The notes: a model not told the origin generated them from the sequence alone. Shown: positions 7,544 to 18,037, counted from the first letter of the stretch. The stretch is 64,000 bases of DNA from an uncultured Clostridia bacterium (GCA_947624165.1 CANQJC010000003.1:1-64000), one strand, 5' to 3'. Program-made: numbers and translations.

Positions 7544-10375
7544 CTATCCCTTATCCGCATCGAGAATTTTTTTTATATAATTCCCCGTATACGACCCCTC
7601 GGTATTCGCCACCTTTTCGGGTGTGCCGGATGCGATAACGCGACCGCCGTTATCGCCGCCTTCGGGTCCCATATCAATAATATAATCGGCTGTTTTGATA
7701 ACGTCGAGGTTATGCTCTATAACAACAACGGAATTGCCGCTTTCGACAAGTTTATTCAAAACCTGTATAAGCTTATGGACGTCGGCAGTATGAAGTCCCG
7801 TCGTCGGTTCGTCGAGTATATATATCGTTTTACCCGTGCTTGTTTTTGAAAGCTCCGTCGCAAGCTTTACTCTCTGCGCTTCGCCGCCGGAAAGCGTCGT
7901 GGAGCTTTGTCCGAGCTTTATATATCCCAGTCCGACTTCGCGCAGCGTTTCCAGTTTACGGCGAATCTTCTGTATATTGGCAAAAAAATCAATCGCTTCG
8001 TCGATCGTCATATCAAGCACTTCGTATATGTTTTTGCCTTTATACTTCACCTCAAGGGTTTCGCGATTATATCGTTTTCCCTTGCAGACTTCACACGGTA
8101 CATAAACGTCAGCCAAAAAATGCATCTCTATTTTCTTTATACCGTCTCCCGCACATGCTTCGCACCGTCCTCCTCTGACGTTAAAGCTGAAGCGTCCCGC
8201 CTTATATCCGCGCATTTTAGCTTCGTTTGTCGTCGCGAACACGTTCCGTATATCGTTAAAAACGTTGGTGTAAGTGGCGGGGTTTGAACGCGGCGTCCTT
8301 CCTATCGGAGACTGATTGATATCAATTATTTTATCGAGCTGCTCTACTCCTCTGATTTCCTTATGTTCACCCGCATGAGTTCTTGCGCGGTTCAAAACAT
8401 GTACAAGACGCTTATAGAGTATTTCGTTTATCAAAGACGACTTACCCGAGCCGGAAACGCCCGTTACGCATGTAAACACGCCAAGCGGTATTTTTACGTT
8501 TATATTCTTCAGATTGTTTTCTTTCGCGCCGCGCACTTCAAGCCATCCTGTCGGCTTGCGTCTTTTTTGGGGTATGTCGATTTTTAACTCGCCGCTCAAA
8601 TACTTACCGGTGATAGAACGCGGAGACTTTATTATGTCGTCGATACCGCCCATACCGACAAGCTCGCCGCCGTTAACTCCCGCTCCGGGTCCGATATCGA
8701 CTATACAATCTGCGGCGTACATTGTATCCGTGTCGTGTTCAACAACTATTACGGTATTACCGAGATCGCGTAAATGCTTGAGCGTTTCGATAAGTCTGCC
8801 GTTATCTCTCTGATGCAGTCCGATACTCGGCTCGTCAAGTATATATAAAACTCCCATAAGCCCCGAACCGATCTGAGTGGCAAGTCTTATACGCTGCGCT
8901 TCGCCGCCGGAAAGCGTGCCTGACGAACGCGAAAGCGTGAGATAATCAAGTCCCACATCAAGCAGGAATTGAAGTCTTGAACGTATTTCCTTTATGATTT
9001 GAGACGCGATCGTTTTTTCCCTGCTGTTTAAAACAAGTCCGTCGATAAATTCCATTTCCCGCCTGATCGGCATACAGGTAAATTCATATATGTTCATTCC
9101 GTTTACCGTGACCGCGAGGACTTCGTCGCTGAGACGCGCTCCGTGGCATTGGGGGCATGTTACGTCGCTTATATAACGTTCTATGTCGTTTCTTACGTAA
9201 TCATACGTATTTGCGTTGTAGCGTCTTTCAAGATTGGTAATTACGCCCTCGAACGGCGCGGTATACGTTCCGCTGCCGTAACCGCGTTCATATCGCATCT
9301 TTATTTTTTCATCTGTTCCGTAAAGTACGATATTGCGTATATTCTCCGGCAAATCGGCAAACGGTGTGTTGATATCAAAACCGAAATGTTCCGCAAGGGC
9401 GCGGAAATACATATTTGCCATTGAGCCGTCTTTATTCGCGCTCAGCCACCCTGTCGCGGTTATGGCACCGTCAAGGAGACTCAGGCTATCGTCGTTTACA
9501 ACAAGGTCCGGGTCGATTTTGGGTAACGCTCCGAGCCCGTCACAGTGCGGACAGGCACCGTAAGGATTATTGAACGAAAAAAGCCGCGGCGTAAGCTCGT
9601 GAATACTGATCCCGCAGTCGGGACACGCAAAATTCTGCGAAAACGACATGATTTCTCCACCTATGATCTCTACGAGAACCAAATCGCCGGTAAGAGAAAT
9701 CGCAGTCTCGAGCGAATCGGTAAGACGCTGATGTATGCTGTCGCGGATAATCAGTCTGTCCACAACGATCTCTATATTATGTTTAAACGTTTTTTTCAGC
9801 TCTATATCCTCGCTTAAATCATACGTCACCCCGTCGGCTTTAACGCGCACGTAACCGCTTTTTCTTGCGTTTTCGAACACCTTTTTGTGTTCGCCCTTTT
9901 TACCGCGCACAACGGGAGCGAGTATCTGTATTCTCGTTCCTTCTTCAAGCGACATGACCGCGTCGACGATCTGGTCAACGCTCTGTCTCTTTACCTCCTT
10001 GCCGCAATTCGGACAGTGAGGTATTCCGATACGCGCGTAAAGAAGTCTCAGATAATCGTATACTTCGGTAACAGTACCGACGGTGGAACGCGGATTTTTT
10101 GAGGTGGTTTTCTGATCTATACTTATAGCCGGAGACAGCCCTTCTATATAATCCACGTCAGGCTTGTCCATTTGTCCCAAAAACATACGCGCGTAAGACG
10201 ACAGAGATTCAACATACCGTCTCTGTCCCTCGGCGTAAATTGTATCGAACGCAAGAGAAGATTTCCCCGAGCCGGAAAGTCCTGTGAAAACCACAAGCTT
10301 TTCTCTGGGGATTTTGAGGTCTATATTTTTCAGATTATGCTCCCGCGCACCTTTTATTATAATGTCTTTCTCCAT
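7544..10375 (-). CDS. uvrA: Excinuclease ABC subunit A
   Basis: Damage-sensing ATPase of nucleotide excision repair; loads UvrB on lesions. 943 residues, full length. Two ABC ATPase halves: Walker [10 protein letters not shown] near residue 32 and GVSGSGKSS near 640, and two LSGGEAQR signatures. Zinc-binding pairs CPNCG/CPDCG..CPHC in the first half and CEAC...CEVC in the second. Last gene of the rex-uvrB-uvrA unit, 11 bases after the small orphan. Confidence 0.98.
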   Translation of the reverse strand: MEKDIIIKGAREHNLKNIDLKIPREKLVVFTGLSGSGKSSLAFDTIYAEGQRRYVESLSSYARMFLGQMDKPDVDYIEGLSPAISIDQKTTSKNPRSTVGTVTEVYDYLRLLYARIGIPHCPNCGKEVKRQSVDQIVDAVMSLEEGTRIQILAPVVRGKKGEHKKVFENARKSGYVRVKADGVTYDLSEDIELKKTFKHNIEIVVDRLIIRDSIHQRLTDSLETAISLTGDLVLVEIIGGEIMSFSQNFACPDCGISIHELTPRLFSFNNPYGACPHCDGLGALPKIDPDLVVNDDSLSLLDGAITATGWLSANKDGSMANMYFRALAEHFGFDINTPFADLPENIRNIVLYGTDEKIKMRYERGYGSGTYTAPFEGVITNLERRYNANTYDYVRNDIERYISDVTCPQCHGARLSDEVLAVTVNGMNIYEFTCMPIRREMEFIDGLVLNSREKTIASQIIKEIRSRLQFLLDVGLDYLTLSRSSGTLSGGEAQRIRLATQIGSGLMGVLYILDEPSIGLHQRDNGRLIETLKHLRDLGNTVIVVEHDTDTMYAADCIVDIGPGAGVNGGELVGMGGIDDIIKSPRSITGKYLSGELKIDIPQKRRKPTGWLEVRGAKENNLKNINVKIPLGVFTCVTGVSGSGKSSLINEILYKRLVHVLNRARTHAGEHKEIRGVEQLDKIIDINQSPIGRTPRSNPATYTNVFNDIRNVFATTNEAKMRGYKAGRFSFNVRGGRCEACAGDGIKKIEMHFLADVYVPCEVCKGKRYNRETLEVKYKGKNIYEVLDMTIDEAIDFFANIQKIRRKLETLREVGLGYIKLGQSSTTLSGGEAQRVKLATELSKTSTGKTIYILDEPTTGLHTADVHKLIQVLNKLVESGNSVVVIEHNLDVIKTADYIIDMGPEGGDNGGRVIASGTPEKVANTEGSYTGNYIKKILDADKG

Positions 10376-10386
10376 ATTTCCCTCTC

Positions 10387-10773
10387 CTACTGCAAATAAA
10401 CGGTACCCATTTCACGGTGTCTTGTCAGTACGTCGTTTCTGAGCTGCATGGCTATTTTGAAATCCTCGATCATCGACTGAGTAAAAACGCCTTCTATCAT
10501 CGGATGTTCCGTATGTATAAGCACGGCTTGATTTACAACATCAAGTCTTTCCGATTCGCTGAATTCGCGTATATCGACGATTTCCGCGTTAATACCCGTT
10601 TCGTCACGCAGCATTTTTTCGGCATTATAGATTTCCCCCATGGTAATATGTCTGTCGCAGAAGCATATAAAACTCAGGAAATCATCGCTTTCCAGTAAAT
10701 ATATAATAGGCGTAAGAATATGTTCGGTTATTATTTTTACAGCCTTATCTATCATATCATGCGTCAAAATCAT
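10387..10773 (-). CDS. Small protein wedged between uvrB and uvrA (nucleotidyltransferase-like?)
   Basis: 128 residues, not recognised with certainty. No membrane segment. The stretch from [19 protein letters not shown] to [16 protein letters not shown] loosely resembles the MNT/HEPN-type nucleotidyltransferase fold, where a hydrophobic strand, a DxRE-like site and a residue run about being called by name follow each other, but the GSxxxG...DxD active-site pair is not present; if related it is probably inactive. Its ATG overlaps the uvrB stop by four bases (ATGA), so it is translated with uvrB. The position suggests a helper or regulator in DNA repair; that is inference from context only. Confidence 0.6.
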   Translation of the reverse strand: MILTHDMIDKAVKIITEHILTPIIYLLESDDFLSFICFCDRHITMGEIYNAEKMLRDETGINAEIVDIREFSESERLDVVNQAVLIHTEHPMIEGVFTQSMIEDFKIAMQLRNDVLTRHREMGTVYLQ

Positions 10774-12731
10774 TCACCCATTTCCTTTTCAAGTTTCCGA
10801 ATTCTGTCTCTGAGCACGGCAGCTTCTTCAAATTCGAGGTTTTCGGCAGCCTTTATCATTTTAGCCTGAAGCTCGGCGATTTCTTTCTCGTAGTTTATTA
10901 CTATATCCTGCTGTACATCGTCGTTCTCCACCTTTTTCAGGGATTCTATGATATCCCGTATATCCTTTTTTATTGTCCTCGGAACTATTCCGTGCGTCTC
11001 GTTAAATTTCATCTGCATATCCCGACGGCGCATTGTTTCGTCAATGGCGCGGCGCATCGAGCCTGTTACAGTGTCGGCATACATAATAACCTGACCTTCG
11101 GAATTTCTCGCGGCTCTGCCTATTGTCTGTATAAGCGACATTTCACTTCTCAAAAAGCCCTCTTTGTCCGCGTCGAGTATCGCGACCAACGCGACCTCGG
11201 GTATATCAAGTCCTTCGCGCAAAAGATTTATACCGACAAGAACGTCAAACTCGCCTGTACGCAAGTCTTTTATTATCTCGGTTCGTTCTATCGTCGAGAT
11301 ATCCGAATGCATATATCTTACACGGATACCGACGCCCGAAAGATAATCCGTTAAATTCTCAGCCATTCGTTTCGTGAGCGTGGTTACCAGCGTTCTGAAG
11401 CCCTTCTCCGTTCGCTTGTTGATTTCGGTTATTAAATCGTCGATTTGATTTTCCGTAGGCTTGATAAATATCTCAGGATCCAACAGTCCCGTCGGACGAA
11501 TAAGCTGTTCCGCGATAACGGACGAATGTTCCCGTTCGTAATCCGCAGGCGTCGCGCTGGTAAAAATGACCTGATGAAGTCTCTTTTCAAATTCATCAAA
11601 TTTTAAAGGTCTGTTGTCAGCCGCGCTCGGCAAACGAAAGCCGTATCTGATAAGAGTTTCTTTCCTCGCTCTGTCTCCGTTGTACATTCCTCTCACTTGC
11701 GGTACAGTTACATGCGACTCGTCGATTATCATAAGATAATCCTCAGGAAAATAATCAAGCAGAGTATACGGCGCGCTGCCCTTAGCGCGTCCGCTTATAT
11801 GACGGGAATAGTTTTCTATCCCCTGGCAAAAGCCAATTTCGCGCATCATTTCAAGGTCGTACATGGTACGCTGTTCGATACGCTGCGCTTCGATGAGCAT
11901 ATCGCGCTCTTTAAAATACTTGACCTGCTCGCGCATTTCTTCTTCAATGGCGATAAGTGCCATTTTCATTTTATCGTCGGTCGTTACGTAATGCGACGCC
12001 GGCATAATGACTGCGTGGCGGCGCACGCCAACAATTTCGCCGGTAACTACGTTTACTTCGCATATTCGCTCTATTTCATCGCCGAAAAATTCGACGCGTA
12101 TTGCGTTTTCTCCGTTGTTTGAAGGAAAAATCTCCACAACGTCGCCGCGAACGCGAAATTTATTTCTGACAAAATTTATATCGTTGCGTTCATACTGCAT
12201 GGCGACAAGCTTCTTCAGCATTTCGTCTCTGTCCTTCTCCATACCGACACGCAGAGAAAGCATGAGATTCTTATAATCGTCGGGGTCACCCAAACCATAT
12301 ATACACGACACGCTCGCGACAATTATAACGTCTTTCCTTTCGAGAAGCGCGAACGTCGCGCTGTGGCGCAGCTTGTCTATTTCTTCATTTGTCATGGCGT
12401 TTTTCTCTATGAAAGTATCGGTTTGCGGTATATACGCTTCCGGCTGGTAATAGTCGTAATACGACACAAAAAATTCAACGCAGTTATTCGGGAAAAACTC
12501 CTTAAATTCGCTGCAAAGCTGAGCCGCAAGCGTCTTGTTATGTGCAAGGACTATCGTAGGTTTGTTTATCTGAGCGATAACGTTTGCCATTGTAAAGGTT
12601 TTACCCGAGCCGGTAACACCCAAAAGCGTCTGGAATTTTTCGCCGCGCCTGACTCCGTCCACAAGGGTACGGATAGCTTCCGGCTGGTCACCCTGAGGTT
12701 TAAATTCCGAAACAAGTTCAAATTTGTCCAT
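10770..12731 (-). CDS. uvrB: Excinuclease ABC subunit B
   Basis: Helicase-like damage-verification subunit of nucleotide excision repair. 653 residues. Walker [11 protein letters not shown] (residues about 38-47), the beta-hairpin region [22 protein letters not shown] as DEAD-like box, helicase motif [11 protein letters not shown], and a C-terminal UVR domain (about 615-650, [17 protein letters not shown]) that contacts UvrC. Downstream of the P-loop/Asp23 gene by 19 bases, overlapping the next gene by 4. Confidence 0.98.
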   Translation of the reverse strand: MDKFELVSEFKPQGDQPEAIRTLVDGVRRGEKFQTLLGVTGSGKTFTMANVIAQINKPTIVLAHNKTLAAQLCSEFKEFFPNNCVEFFVSYYDYYQPEAYIPQTDTFIEKNAMTNEEIDKLRHSATFALLERKDVIIVASVSCIYGLGDPDDYKNLMLSLRVGMEKDRDEMLKKLVAMQYERNDINFVRNKFRVRGDVVEIFPSNNGENAIRVEFFGDEIERICEVNVVTGEIVGVRRHAVIMPASHYVTTDDKMKMALIAIEEEMREQVKYFKERDMLIEAQRIEQRTMYDLEMMREIGFCQGIENYSRHISGRAKGSAPYTLLDYFPEDYLMIIDESHVTVPQVRGMYNGDRARKETLIRYGFRLPSAADNRPLKFDEFEKRLHQVIFTSATPADYEREHSSVIAEQLIRPTGLLDPEIFIKPTENQIDDLITEINKRTEKGFRTLVTTLTKRMAENLTDYLSGVGIRVRYMHSDISTIERTEIIKDLRTGEFDVLVGINLLREGLDIPEVALVAILDADKEGFLRSEMSLIQTIGRAARNSEGQVIMYADTVTGSMRRAIDETMRRRDMQMKFNETHGIVPRTIKKDIRDIIESLKKVENDDVQQDIVINYEKEIAELQAKMIKAAENLEFEEAAVLRDRIRKLEKEMGE

Positions 12732-12750
12732 TTAATTTCCCTCTTGCAGC

Positions 12751-13566
12751 TTATTTCCTTAAATTCTTTACCAATATGTTCACGCGGCGCGCGTTTACCG
12801 AAGTATACTTTTCAACATTGTCGCGTACCGCGTCCTGGATTTTCCGGCATACGCTCGGTATATCGCAGCCGTAGCAAAGCGTCACGGTCATGTCGATATG
12901 AACGCCGTGTCCACTTTTTCTCAGATTTATATTTTGTACTTTGTCAAGATCGTCTATTTTATTCGCCTCATATATCGCGATTTCGTTTATCACGTTATCC
13001 GATATAATATAATCGCCCATATAGCTGAATGTGGGGCGAACAATTGATTTGTCGGCGGCGACCGTCGTATCTTCTTTATCGAGATTCTTTTGGAATCGGC
13101 GCAGAGGATGAAGGAAATAGCCGGAAAACTCCTTTTTGATTTCAAAAGTCGGCACGGGAATGACGTGCTTGCCCTCCACTCTCCTCATTCTTAACGCCAT
13201 ATCCATTTCCTCGCGCGACGCGACGTCCTCGATTCGAATGAATTGTTCAATTTTGCCTACGCCGAGATTTTTTGCGATTTTTTCAGCCATTTCTTCGGAC
13301 GTTCCGAGAATCATCAGACATTGTATATTATTTTTTTTGATAGCCCGCTGTATGCTTCCGACTTGATAAGAGCGCATAAATAACGCGTGTTTCACAGACG
13401 CGATTTTTGTGTCTTCTTTTTTCGCGGACGTGCCGGCGATCACTTTACCGTGCGAAATGAGCAAGCCGTCGTCAATAATTGCGTCCGCGCCGTATTCTCT
13501 GGATACAGTAACGCTTCTGTAACTCTTACCCGTTCCGCTCGGTCCGACAAATGCTATAACCTTCAT
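12751..13566 (-). CDS. P-loop ATPase fused to an Asp23/Gls24-like domain
   Basis: 271 residues. The N-terminus is a nucleotide-binding fold with Walker A GPSGTGKS (residues 8-15), a possible Walker B region (QCLMILGTS, about 105-113) and a following alpha/beta region. The last 80 residues (from VINEIAIYEANKI to VNILVKNL) match the Asp23/DUF322 pattern: alternating strands with HIDMTVTLCYGCDIPSVCRKIQDAV and a final VNARRVNI. Asp23 proteins are envelope-associated stress proteins in Firmicutes; here the domain is joined to an ATPase. Lies 13 bases behind rex and before uvrB. Exact function unknown; domain reading is from motifs alone. Confidence 0.75.
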   Translation of the reverse strand: MKVIAFVGPSGTGKSYRSVTVSREYGADAIIDDGLLISHGKVIAGTSAKKEDTKIASVKHALFMRSYQVGSIQRAIKKNNIQCLMILGTSEEMAEKIAKNLGVGKIEQFIRIEDVASREEMDMALRMRRVEGKHVIPVPTFEIKKEFSGYFLHPLRRFQKNLDKEDTTVAADKSIVRPTFSYMGDYIISDNVINEIAIYEANKIDDLDKVQNINLRKSGHGVHIDMTVTLCYGCDIPSVCRKIQDAVRDNVEKYTSVNARRVNILVKNLRK

Positions 13567-13579
13567 AAATAAACTCCGT

Positions 13580-14218
13580 TTAATTTTTATTGCTCTTGAT
13601 TTTATACGACAGCGTCATGAGCGAATCCGAAAGATGTACGTTTTCAACCGCCACGTCACGGTCAAAATCAAGCTCGGTGTAAGAAAAGTTCATCAGTCCC
13701 TTTACGCCGCAGCCCGTCAGCCGCTCCGCCGTCTCCATAACCGCTTCTCTCGGTACGGTCAATATGGCGATATCCACTCTGTTGTGCTTCAAAAAGTCCT
13801 CGATATTGTCCGCGTCGCTTATTTCTATACCGTTGATTTTTGTGCCGATAATGTTTTTGTCGTTGTCAAATATACCCACAAGGCGAAATCCGCGTTTTTC
13901 AAACGTATCATGATTCGCAAGTGCTCTGCCGAGATTGCCCGCGCCGACGATTATAAAGGTATCGTCGTCGTGCAGACCGAGAATATCGCCTATTTCGCCG
14001 TAAAGATGTTCCACATTATATCCGTAACCTTGCTGACCGAAGCCGCCGAAATAATTGAAATCCTGCCTGATTTGAGACGCCGTAACATTCATTTTTTCGC
14101 TCAGCGCATTTGACGATATACGTTTGATATCCTGTTTGAGAAGTTCGCCGAGATAGCGGTAATAGCGCGGAAGCCGTTTGATGACGACCTCAGGCACTTT
14201 TTTTGACTTATCGTTCAT
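13580..14218 (-). CDS. rex: Redox-sensing transcriptional repressor Rex
   Basis: Senses the NADH/NAD+ ratio and represses fermentation and respiration genes when NADH is low. 212 residues from the ATG at 14218; the track ATG at 14227 is only one base from GGGAG, so the later ATG is preferred. Winged-helix domain (about 1-80) with RLPRYYRYLGELL and VTASQIRQDFNYFGGFGQQGYGY, then a Rossmann domain with IVGAGNLGRALA and the C-terminal dimer helix. Heads the rex-ATPase-uvrB-orphan-uvrA unit. Confidence 0.96.
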   Translation of the reverse strand: MNDKSKKVPEVVIKRLPRYYRYLGELLKQDIKRISSNALSEKMNVTASQIRQDFNYFGGFGQQGYGYNVEHLYGEIGDILGLHDDDTFIIVGAGNLGRALANHDTFEKRGFRLVGIFDNDKNIIGTKINGIEISDADNIEDFLKHNRVDIAILTVPREAVMETAERLTGCGVKGLMNFSYTELDFDRDVAVENVHLSDSLMTLSYKIKSNKN

Positions 14219-14252
14219 GGCATACATACTCCCTGTTATTTATCTGTCAATT

Positions 14253-14281
14253 AGTATACCATATTATTTAAAATTTGTACA
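14253..14281 (-). promoter_or_regulatory. Promoter of the rex-uvr unit
   Basis: TGTACA (14276-14281), 17-base spacer and TATACT (14253-14258) on the reverse strand, about 35 bases before the rex start. The -35 box is a weak match. Confidence 0.6.
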
Positions 14282-14303
14282 GTCTTTTCGGTCAAGTATT
14301 TCG

Positions 14304-14344
14304 CGCAGAAAAAAATCGGATTTTAAAACCCGATTTTTTCTGCG
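14304..14344 (-). terminator. Terminator of the aconitase gene
   Basis: Stem GCAGAAAAAAATCGG/CCGATTTTTTCTGC directly past the aconitase stop, with A and T tracts on both sides. Confidence 0.88.
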
Positions 14345-16276
14345 TTATGAATTTTGCTTTGTGTAATTGAGCAAACCGCCCGCATAAAGCATCTTCTTTT
14401 GTCTTTCGGAAAAGTCCGCGTTAAGCTCGAAATCAAAGCCCTTTGTAACGTCCGTAGCCTTGATCACGTTCCCCGCCGCAATCTGCTCGCCTATATTTTC
14501 AATTTTGATTTCATCGGTTTGGTCTATCCTGTCGTAATCCGATTCGTTTATGAACGTCAGCGGCACGATGCCCGCGTTTATAAGGTTCGCCATATGAATT
14601 CTCGCGAACGATTTGACAATTACAGCCTTAACTCCCAGATACAACGGAGCAAGCGCGGCATGTTCTCTCGACGAACCTTGTCCGTAATTCGAGCCGCCTA
14701 TAATCACGCTCTTGCCCATCTCGAGAGCGCGGTCGTGGAATTTCTCGTCGCATACCGCGAAGCAGTATTCCGAAATCTTCGGAATATTCGAGCGGAGCGG
14801 TAAAATCTTCGCGCCCGCGGGCATGATGTGGTCGGTGGTGATGTTGTCGCCCACTTTAAGGCTAACCTTAGCGTCGATCGTTTCAGCCAAAGGCTCCGAT
14901 ACGGGGAACGGCTTGATGTTGGGGCCGCGCAGTACCTCAACGCTGTCCATTTCCTCAGCCGGTACGGGCGGTACTATCATGTTGTCGTTTACCGTGAACT
15001 TTTCGGGGAGCGTTATGTCGGCAGCCGCGCCGAGCGTGCGCGGGTCGGTGAATACGCCCGTAAGAGCCGAAACCGCAGCCGTTTCGGGAGATACGAGGTA
15101 AATCTGTCCGTCCTTCGTGCCGCTTCTGCCCTCAAAGTTTCTGTTAAAGGTCCTAAGCGATATACCCTTTGAATTCGGCGACTGTCCCATGCCTATGCAT
15201 GGTCCGCACGCGCTTTCGAGTATTCTCGCTCCGGCGTCTATCATTATCGCCAGCGCGCCGTTATTCGCGAGCATATTGAGCACCTGCTTTGAGCCCGGTG
15301 CGATCGCGAGCGACACGTCGGGGTGTACCGTCTTGTCCTTTAATATGTACGCCACCTTCATCATGTCGAGAAGCGACGAATTTGTGCATGAACCGATACA
15401 TACCTGGTCTATCTTCTGTCCCTCAAGCTCCTTGATGCTCTTTACGTTATCAGGCGAATGAGGGCAGGCCGCGAGCGGCGCAAGCTCGGAAAGATTTATG
15501 TCGACTGTTTCGTCGTAGACCGCGTCGTCGTCGGCTTTTAATTCTGTCCAGACTTCCTCTCTGCCCTGCGCCTTCAAAAATTCACGCGTTATCTCGTCGG
15601 ACGGGAATATCGACGTGGTAGCTCCAAGCTCCGCGCCCATATTTGTTATCGTAGCGCGTTCGGGTACGGAAAGCGTCTTTACGCCCTCGCCAGTGTATTC
15701 TATAACCTTACCCACGCCGCCCTTTACGGACAGACGCTTCAAAACTTCGAGTATAACGTCCTTCGCGGCAACCCAAGGCTGCAATTTGCCCGTGAGATTT
15801 ACCTTTACGACCTTCGGACAAGTAATATAATACGTGCCGCCGCCCATCGCCACGGCTACGTCCATACCGCCCGCGCCTATGGCTATCATGCCGATACCGC
15901 CGCCCGTCGGGGTGTGGCTGTCAGAGCCTATGAGCGTCTTTCCGGGTATGCCGAAGCGTTCAAGATGAACCTGATGACATATGCCGTTACCCGGGCGTGA
16001 AAAATATATTCCATGCTTCTTGCAGACGCTGCCTATAAAACGGTGGTCGTCCGCGTTCTCAAAGCCGTTTTGGAGCGTGTTGTGGTCTATGTACGCCACG
16101 CTTCTTTCCGTCTTTACTCTCGGCACGCCCATTGCTTCAAATTCGAGATACGCCATTGTGCCTGTTGCGTCCTGCGTAAGCGTCTGGTCGATGCGTATGC
16201 CTATTTCGCTTCCCTTTACCATTTCGCCCTCAACAAGATGCGCCGACAAAATCTTTTCGGTTAATGTCTGTCCCAT
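14345..16276 (-). CDS. acn: Aconitate hydratase (homoaconitase-like, short type)
   Basis: Interconverts citrate and isocitrate with a [4Fe-4S] cluster. 643 residues, shorter than the roughly 900-residue AcnA type. Cluster cysteines are visible in VCIGSCTNSS and ACGPCIGMG. Other signatures: GSDSHTPTGGGIGMI, the swivel-domain start DNITTDHIMPAG and GGSNYGQGSSREHAAL. No citrate synthase or isocitrate dehydrogenase gene is near, so it stands alone here, presumably for glutamate synthesis in an incomplete citric-acid pathway (inference). Single-gene unit with its own promoter and terminator. Confidence 0.95.
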   Translation of the reverse strand: MGQTLTEKILSAHLVEGEMVKGSEIGIRIDQTLTQDATGTMAYLEFEAMGVPRVKTERSVAYIDHNTLQNGFENADDHRFIGSVCKKHGIYFSRPGNGICHQVHLERFGIPGKTLIGSDSHTPTGGGIGMIAIGAGGMDVAVAMGGGTYYITCPKVVKVNLTGKLQPWVAAKDVILEVLKRLSVKGGVGKVIEYTGEGVKTLSVPERATITNMGAELGATTSIFPSDEITREFLKAQGREEVWTELKADDDAVYDETVDINLSELAPLAACPHSPDNVKSIKELEGQKIDQVCIGSCTNSSLLDMMKVAYILKDKTVHPDVSLAIAPGSKQVLNMLANNGALAIMIDAGARILESACGPCIGMGQSPNSKGISLRTFNRNFEGRSGTKDGQIYLVSPETAAVSALTGVFTDPRTLGAAADITLPEKFTVNDNMIVPPVPAEEMDSVEVLRGPNIKPFPVSEPLAETIDAKVSLKVGDNITTDHIMPAGAKILPLRSNIPKISEYCFAVCDEKFHDRALEMGKSVIIGGSNYGQGSSREHAALAPLYLGVKAVIVKSFARIHMANLINAGIVPLTFINESDYDRIDQTDEIKIENIGEQIAAGNVIKATDVTKGFDFELNADFSERQKKMLYAGGLLNYTKQNS

Positions 16277-16310
16277 TGTTATCCCTCCGTTTATTTATCT
16301 TTACTTTACT

Positions 16311-16340
16311 ATTTTAATACATCAGCGCACGGTTTGTCAA
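16311..16340 (-). promoter_or_regulatory. Promoter of the aconitase gene
   Basis: TTGACA (16335-16340), 18-base spacer, TAAAAT (16311-16316) on the reverse strand. Confidence 0.75.
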
Positions 16341-16391
16341 TAATAACACTGACGATATATATTGCATATAATAGAGTTGGAGGTGTGAAAA

Positions 16392-16679
16392 ATGCTCAAT
16401 ATATGTCTCTTGTCGATAATAACAGTGCTGTGCGTTGCGGGGATTTATTTTATTATAAAAGAAATAATGAACTTTTTGCTCAGGAGACATGTCGGATCGC
16501 GCGTTACGCTCGAAATATACAACGATGCGGATTCGGCGGAATATATTCTGAGAAACGCGCTTCGCGCAAATCCAACAAGTGAAATAGATATTGTGGATAA
16601 AAGCGGAAACAAAGAAATAGGCGAAATAATTAGGAAACTGGCAACGGATAACCGCAGAATACATATCGTGAACATTTAA
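16392..16679 (+). CDS. Small single-pass membrane protein, unknown
   Basis: 95 residues, not recognised. One N-terminal membrane segment (about residues 4-25, LLSIITVLCVAGIYFIIKEI), then a soluble part of about 60 residues (VTLEIYNDADSAEYILRNALRANP...DIVDKSGNKEIGEIIRKLA) that would face the cytoplasm. The start has GGAGGTG nine bases upstream. Divergent from the aconitase gene. A CATATAAT box at 16365-16372 could be a sigma-A -10 or a sporulation-type -10, so developmental expression is possible but unproven. Confidence 0.75.
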   Translation: MLNICLLSIITVLCVAGIYFIIKEIMNFLLRRHVGSRVTLEIYNDADSAEYILRNALRANPTSEIDIVDKSGNKEIGEIIRKLATDNRRIHIVNI

Positions 16680-16681
16680 AA

Positions 16682-16709
16682 GTCCGCGGATAAACACCGC
16701 GGACTTTTA
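16682..16709. terminator. Bidirectional terminator
   Basis: AAAGTCCGCGG-ATAAACA-CCGCGGACTTT between the convergent small membrane protein and SPFH genes; both flanks suit rho-independent stops. Confidence 0.9.
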
Positions 16710-16710
16710 A

Positions 16711-17598
16711 TCAGTCGTTTTTCATTATTTCTTTGATTGAAGTCGCAAGTCCTGCAAGTCCTTGCATATCGGACGGTATAATTATTTTAGTCGATTTGCC
16801 GTCCGCAGCCTTTTCGAAGCTTTCAAGTGCCTTCAGCGCGATATACGGGTCACCGGGATTGGATTCGTTTATTCTGCGTATACCTTCGGCAACGGCAGTC
16901 TGCACCGTAATAATTGCTTCGGCTTCGCCCTCCGCTTCTTTGATCGCCGCCTGTTTTTTAGCTTCGGCGCGGAGTATTGCGGATTCCTTTTCACCCTCGG
17001 CAAGAAGTATTGCCGACTTCTTTTCGCCTTCGGCTCGGAGAATACTTTCGCGTCTTTCTCTTTCCGCTTTCATCTGACGTTCCATCGCGTCCTGAATTTC
17101 CTTAGGCGGCATAATGTTTTTAAGCTCTACTCTGTTGATTTTAATGCCCCACGGGTCGGTCGCTTCGTCAAGGATAGAACGCATTTTTGTATTTACGGTA
17201 TCGCGCGAAGTAAGCGTCTCGTCAAGCTCCAAATCACCTATTATGTTACGCAGGGTCGTGGCGGTAAGGTTTTCCATCGCCATCATCGGACGTTCCACTC
17301 CGTATGCGAAAAGCTTCGGGTCGGTTATTTGATAGTAAACGACCGTGTCTATCTGCATGGTTACGTTATCCTTCGTTATAACCGCCTGCGGCGGGAAATC
17401 CGCGACATGCTCCTTAAGATTTACCTTTTTCGCCACTCTGTCCACAAAAGGAACCTTGAAATGCAGTCCTACGCCCCACGTTGCATGATAACCTCCGAAA
17501 CGCTCGATTATATACGAGTGCGCCTGAGGTACGATTTTGATATTGGCAATCAATATAACCAATATAAGCAATATAAGTATAAAAATAATAATTGTCAT
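16711..17598 (-). CDS. SPFH/stomatin-family membrane protein
   Basis: 295 residues. N-terminal membrane anchor (about 2-20, IIIFILILLILVILIANI), then an SPFH/band-7 domain (about 22-180; VPQAHSYIIERFGGY, NVTMQIDTVVYYQITDP, LTSRDTVNTKMRSILDEAT, PWGIKINRVELKNI) and an alanine/glutamate-rich coiled coil with repeats RAEGEKKSAILLAEGEKESA (about 195-235). Such proteins form membrane microdomain scaffolds. Its partner, an NfeD protein, is the preceding gene with a one-base gap, the classical NfeD-stomatin pairing. Confidence 0.95.
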   Translation of the reverse strand: MTIIIFILILLILVILIANIKIVPQAHSYIIERFGGYHATWGVGLHFKVPFVDRVAKKVNLKEHVADFPPQAVITKDNVTMQIDTVVYYQITDPKLFAYGVERPMMAMENLTATTLRNIIGDLELDETLTSRDTVNTKMRSILDEATDPWGIKINRVELKNIMPPKEIQDAMERQMKAERERRESILRAEGEKKSAILLAEGEKESAILRAEAKKQAAIKEAEGEAEAIITVQTAVAEGIRRINESNPGDPYIALKALESFEKAADGKSTKIIIPSDMQGLAGLATSIKEIMKND

Positions 17599-17599
17599 T

Positions 17600-18037
17600 T
17601 TATTCTTCCTTTCTTTTTACTATTAACTTTACGCCTTCGATTTTTTCAACGACTGCCGTCTCGCCTTCGGGGATCGGCGAGGATCCCGACGTTCTTACAG
17701 TCCACTTCATTCCGTTGATTTTCCCTTCGCCGTTTCCGAGTAAATTATTTACTTCTTTCGTTATCAATACGTCTTTGCCTATAAGGCTGTCGGCGTTTGT
17801 CCGCTCGATTTTGGATTTGAGCAGCTTCTTTGAAATCGGTCTCAGACACAGCAGCAATATGACAGATAAGGCGAGAAAAACGCACATCTGAACATTGAAT
17901 TTTGCTCCGAGAGCGGCTGCCGCAAGACCCCCGACCGCACCCACGGCAAACCATATGCTTACAAGCTGATATGTCGCCGCTTCAAGAATGACAAAGACAA
18001 TTATTCCCAAGAGCCATATGATCAAAATAGGTTCCAT
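17600..18037 (-). CDS. NfeD family membrane protein
   Basis: 145 residues from the ATG at 18037; the track start at 18055 lies within the Shine-Dalgarno AAGGAGG. Membrane helices at about 3-22 (ILIIWLLGIIVFVILEAATY), 28-45 and 50-70, then a C-terminal OB-fold domain (about 85-142; LIGKDVLITKEV, GKINGMKWTVRTSG, AVVEKIEGVKLIVKR). This is the short NfeD form without the protease domain. It works with the stomatin-like protein encoded next in the same unit. Confidence 0.93.
   Translation of the reverse strand: MEPILIIWLLGIIVFVILEAATYQLVSIWFAVGAVGGLAAAALGAKFNVQMCVFLALSVILLLCLRPISKKLLKSKIERTNADSLIGKDVLITKEVNNLLGNGEGKINGMKWTVRTSGSSPIPEGETAVVEKIEGVKLIVKRKEE

Noticed and set aside
16762-17718. 318-codon plus-strand ORF
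   Set aside because: Shadow of the SPFH and NfeD genes; composition follows their third-codon pattern.
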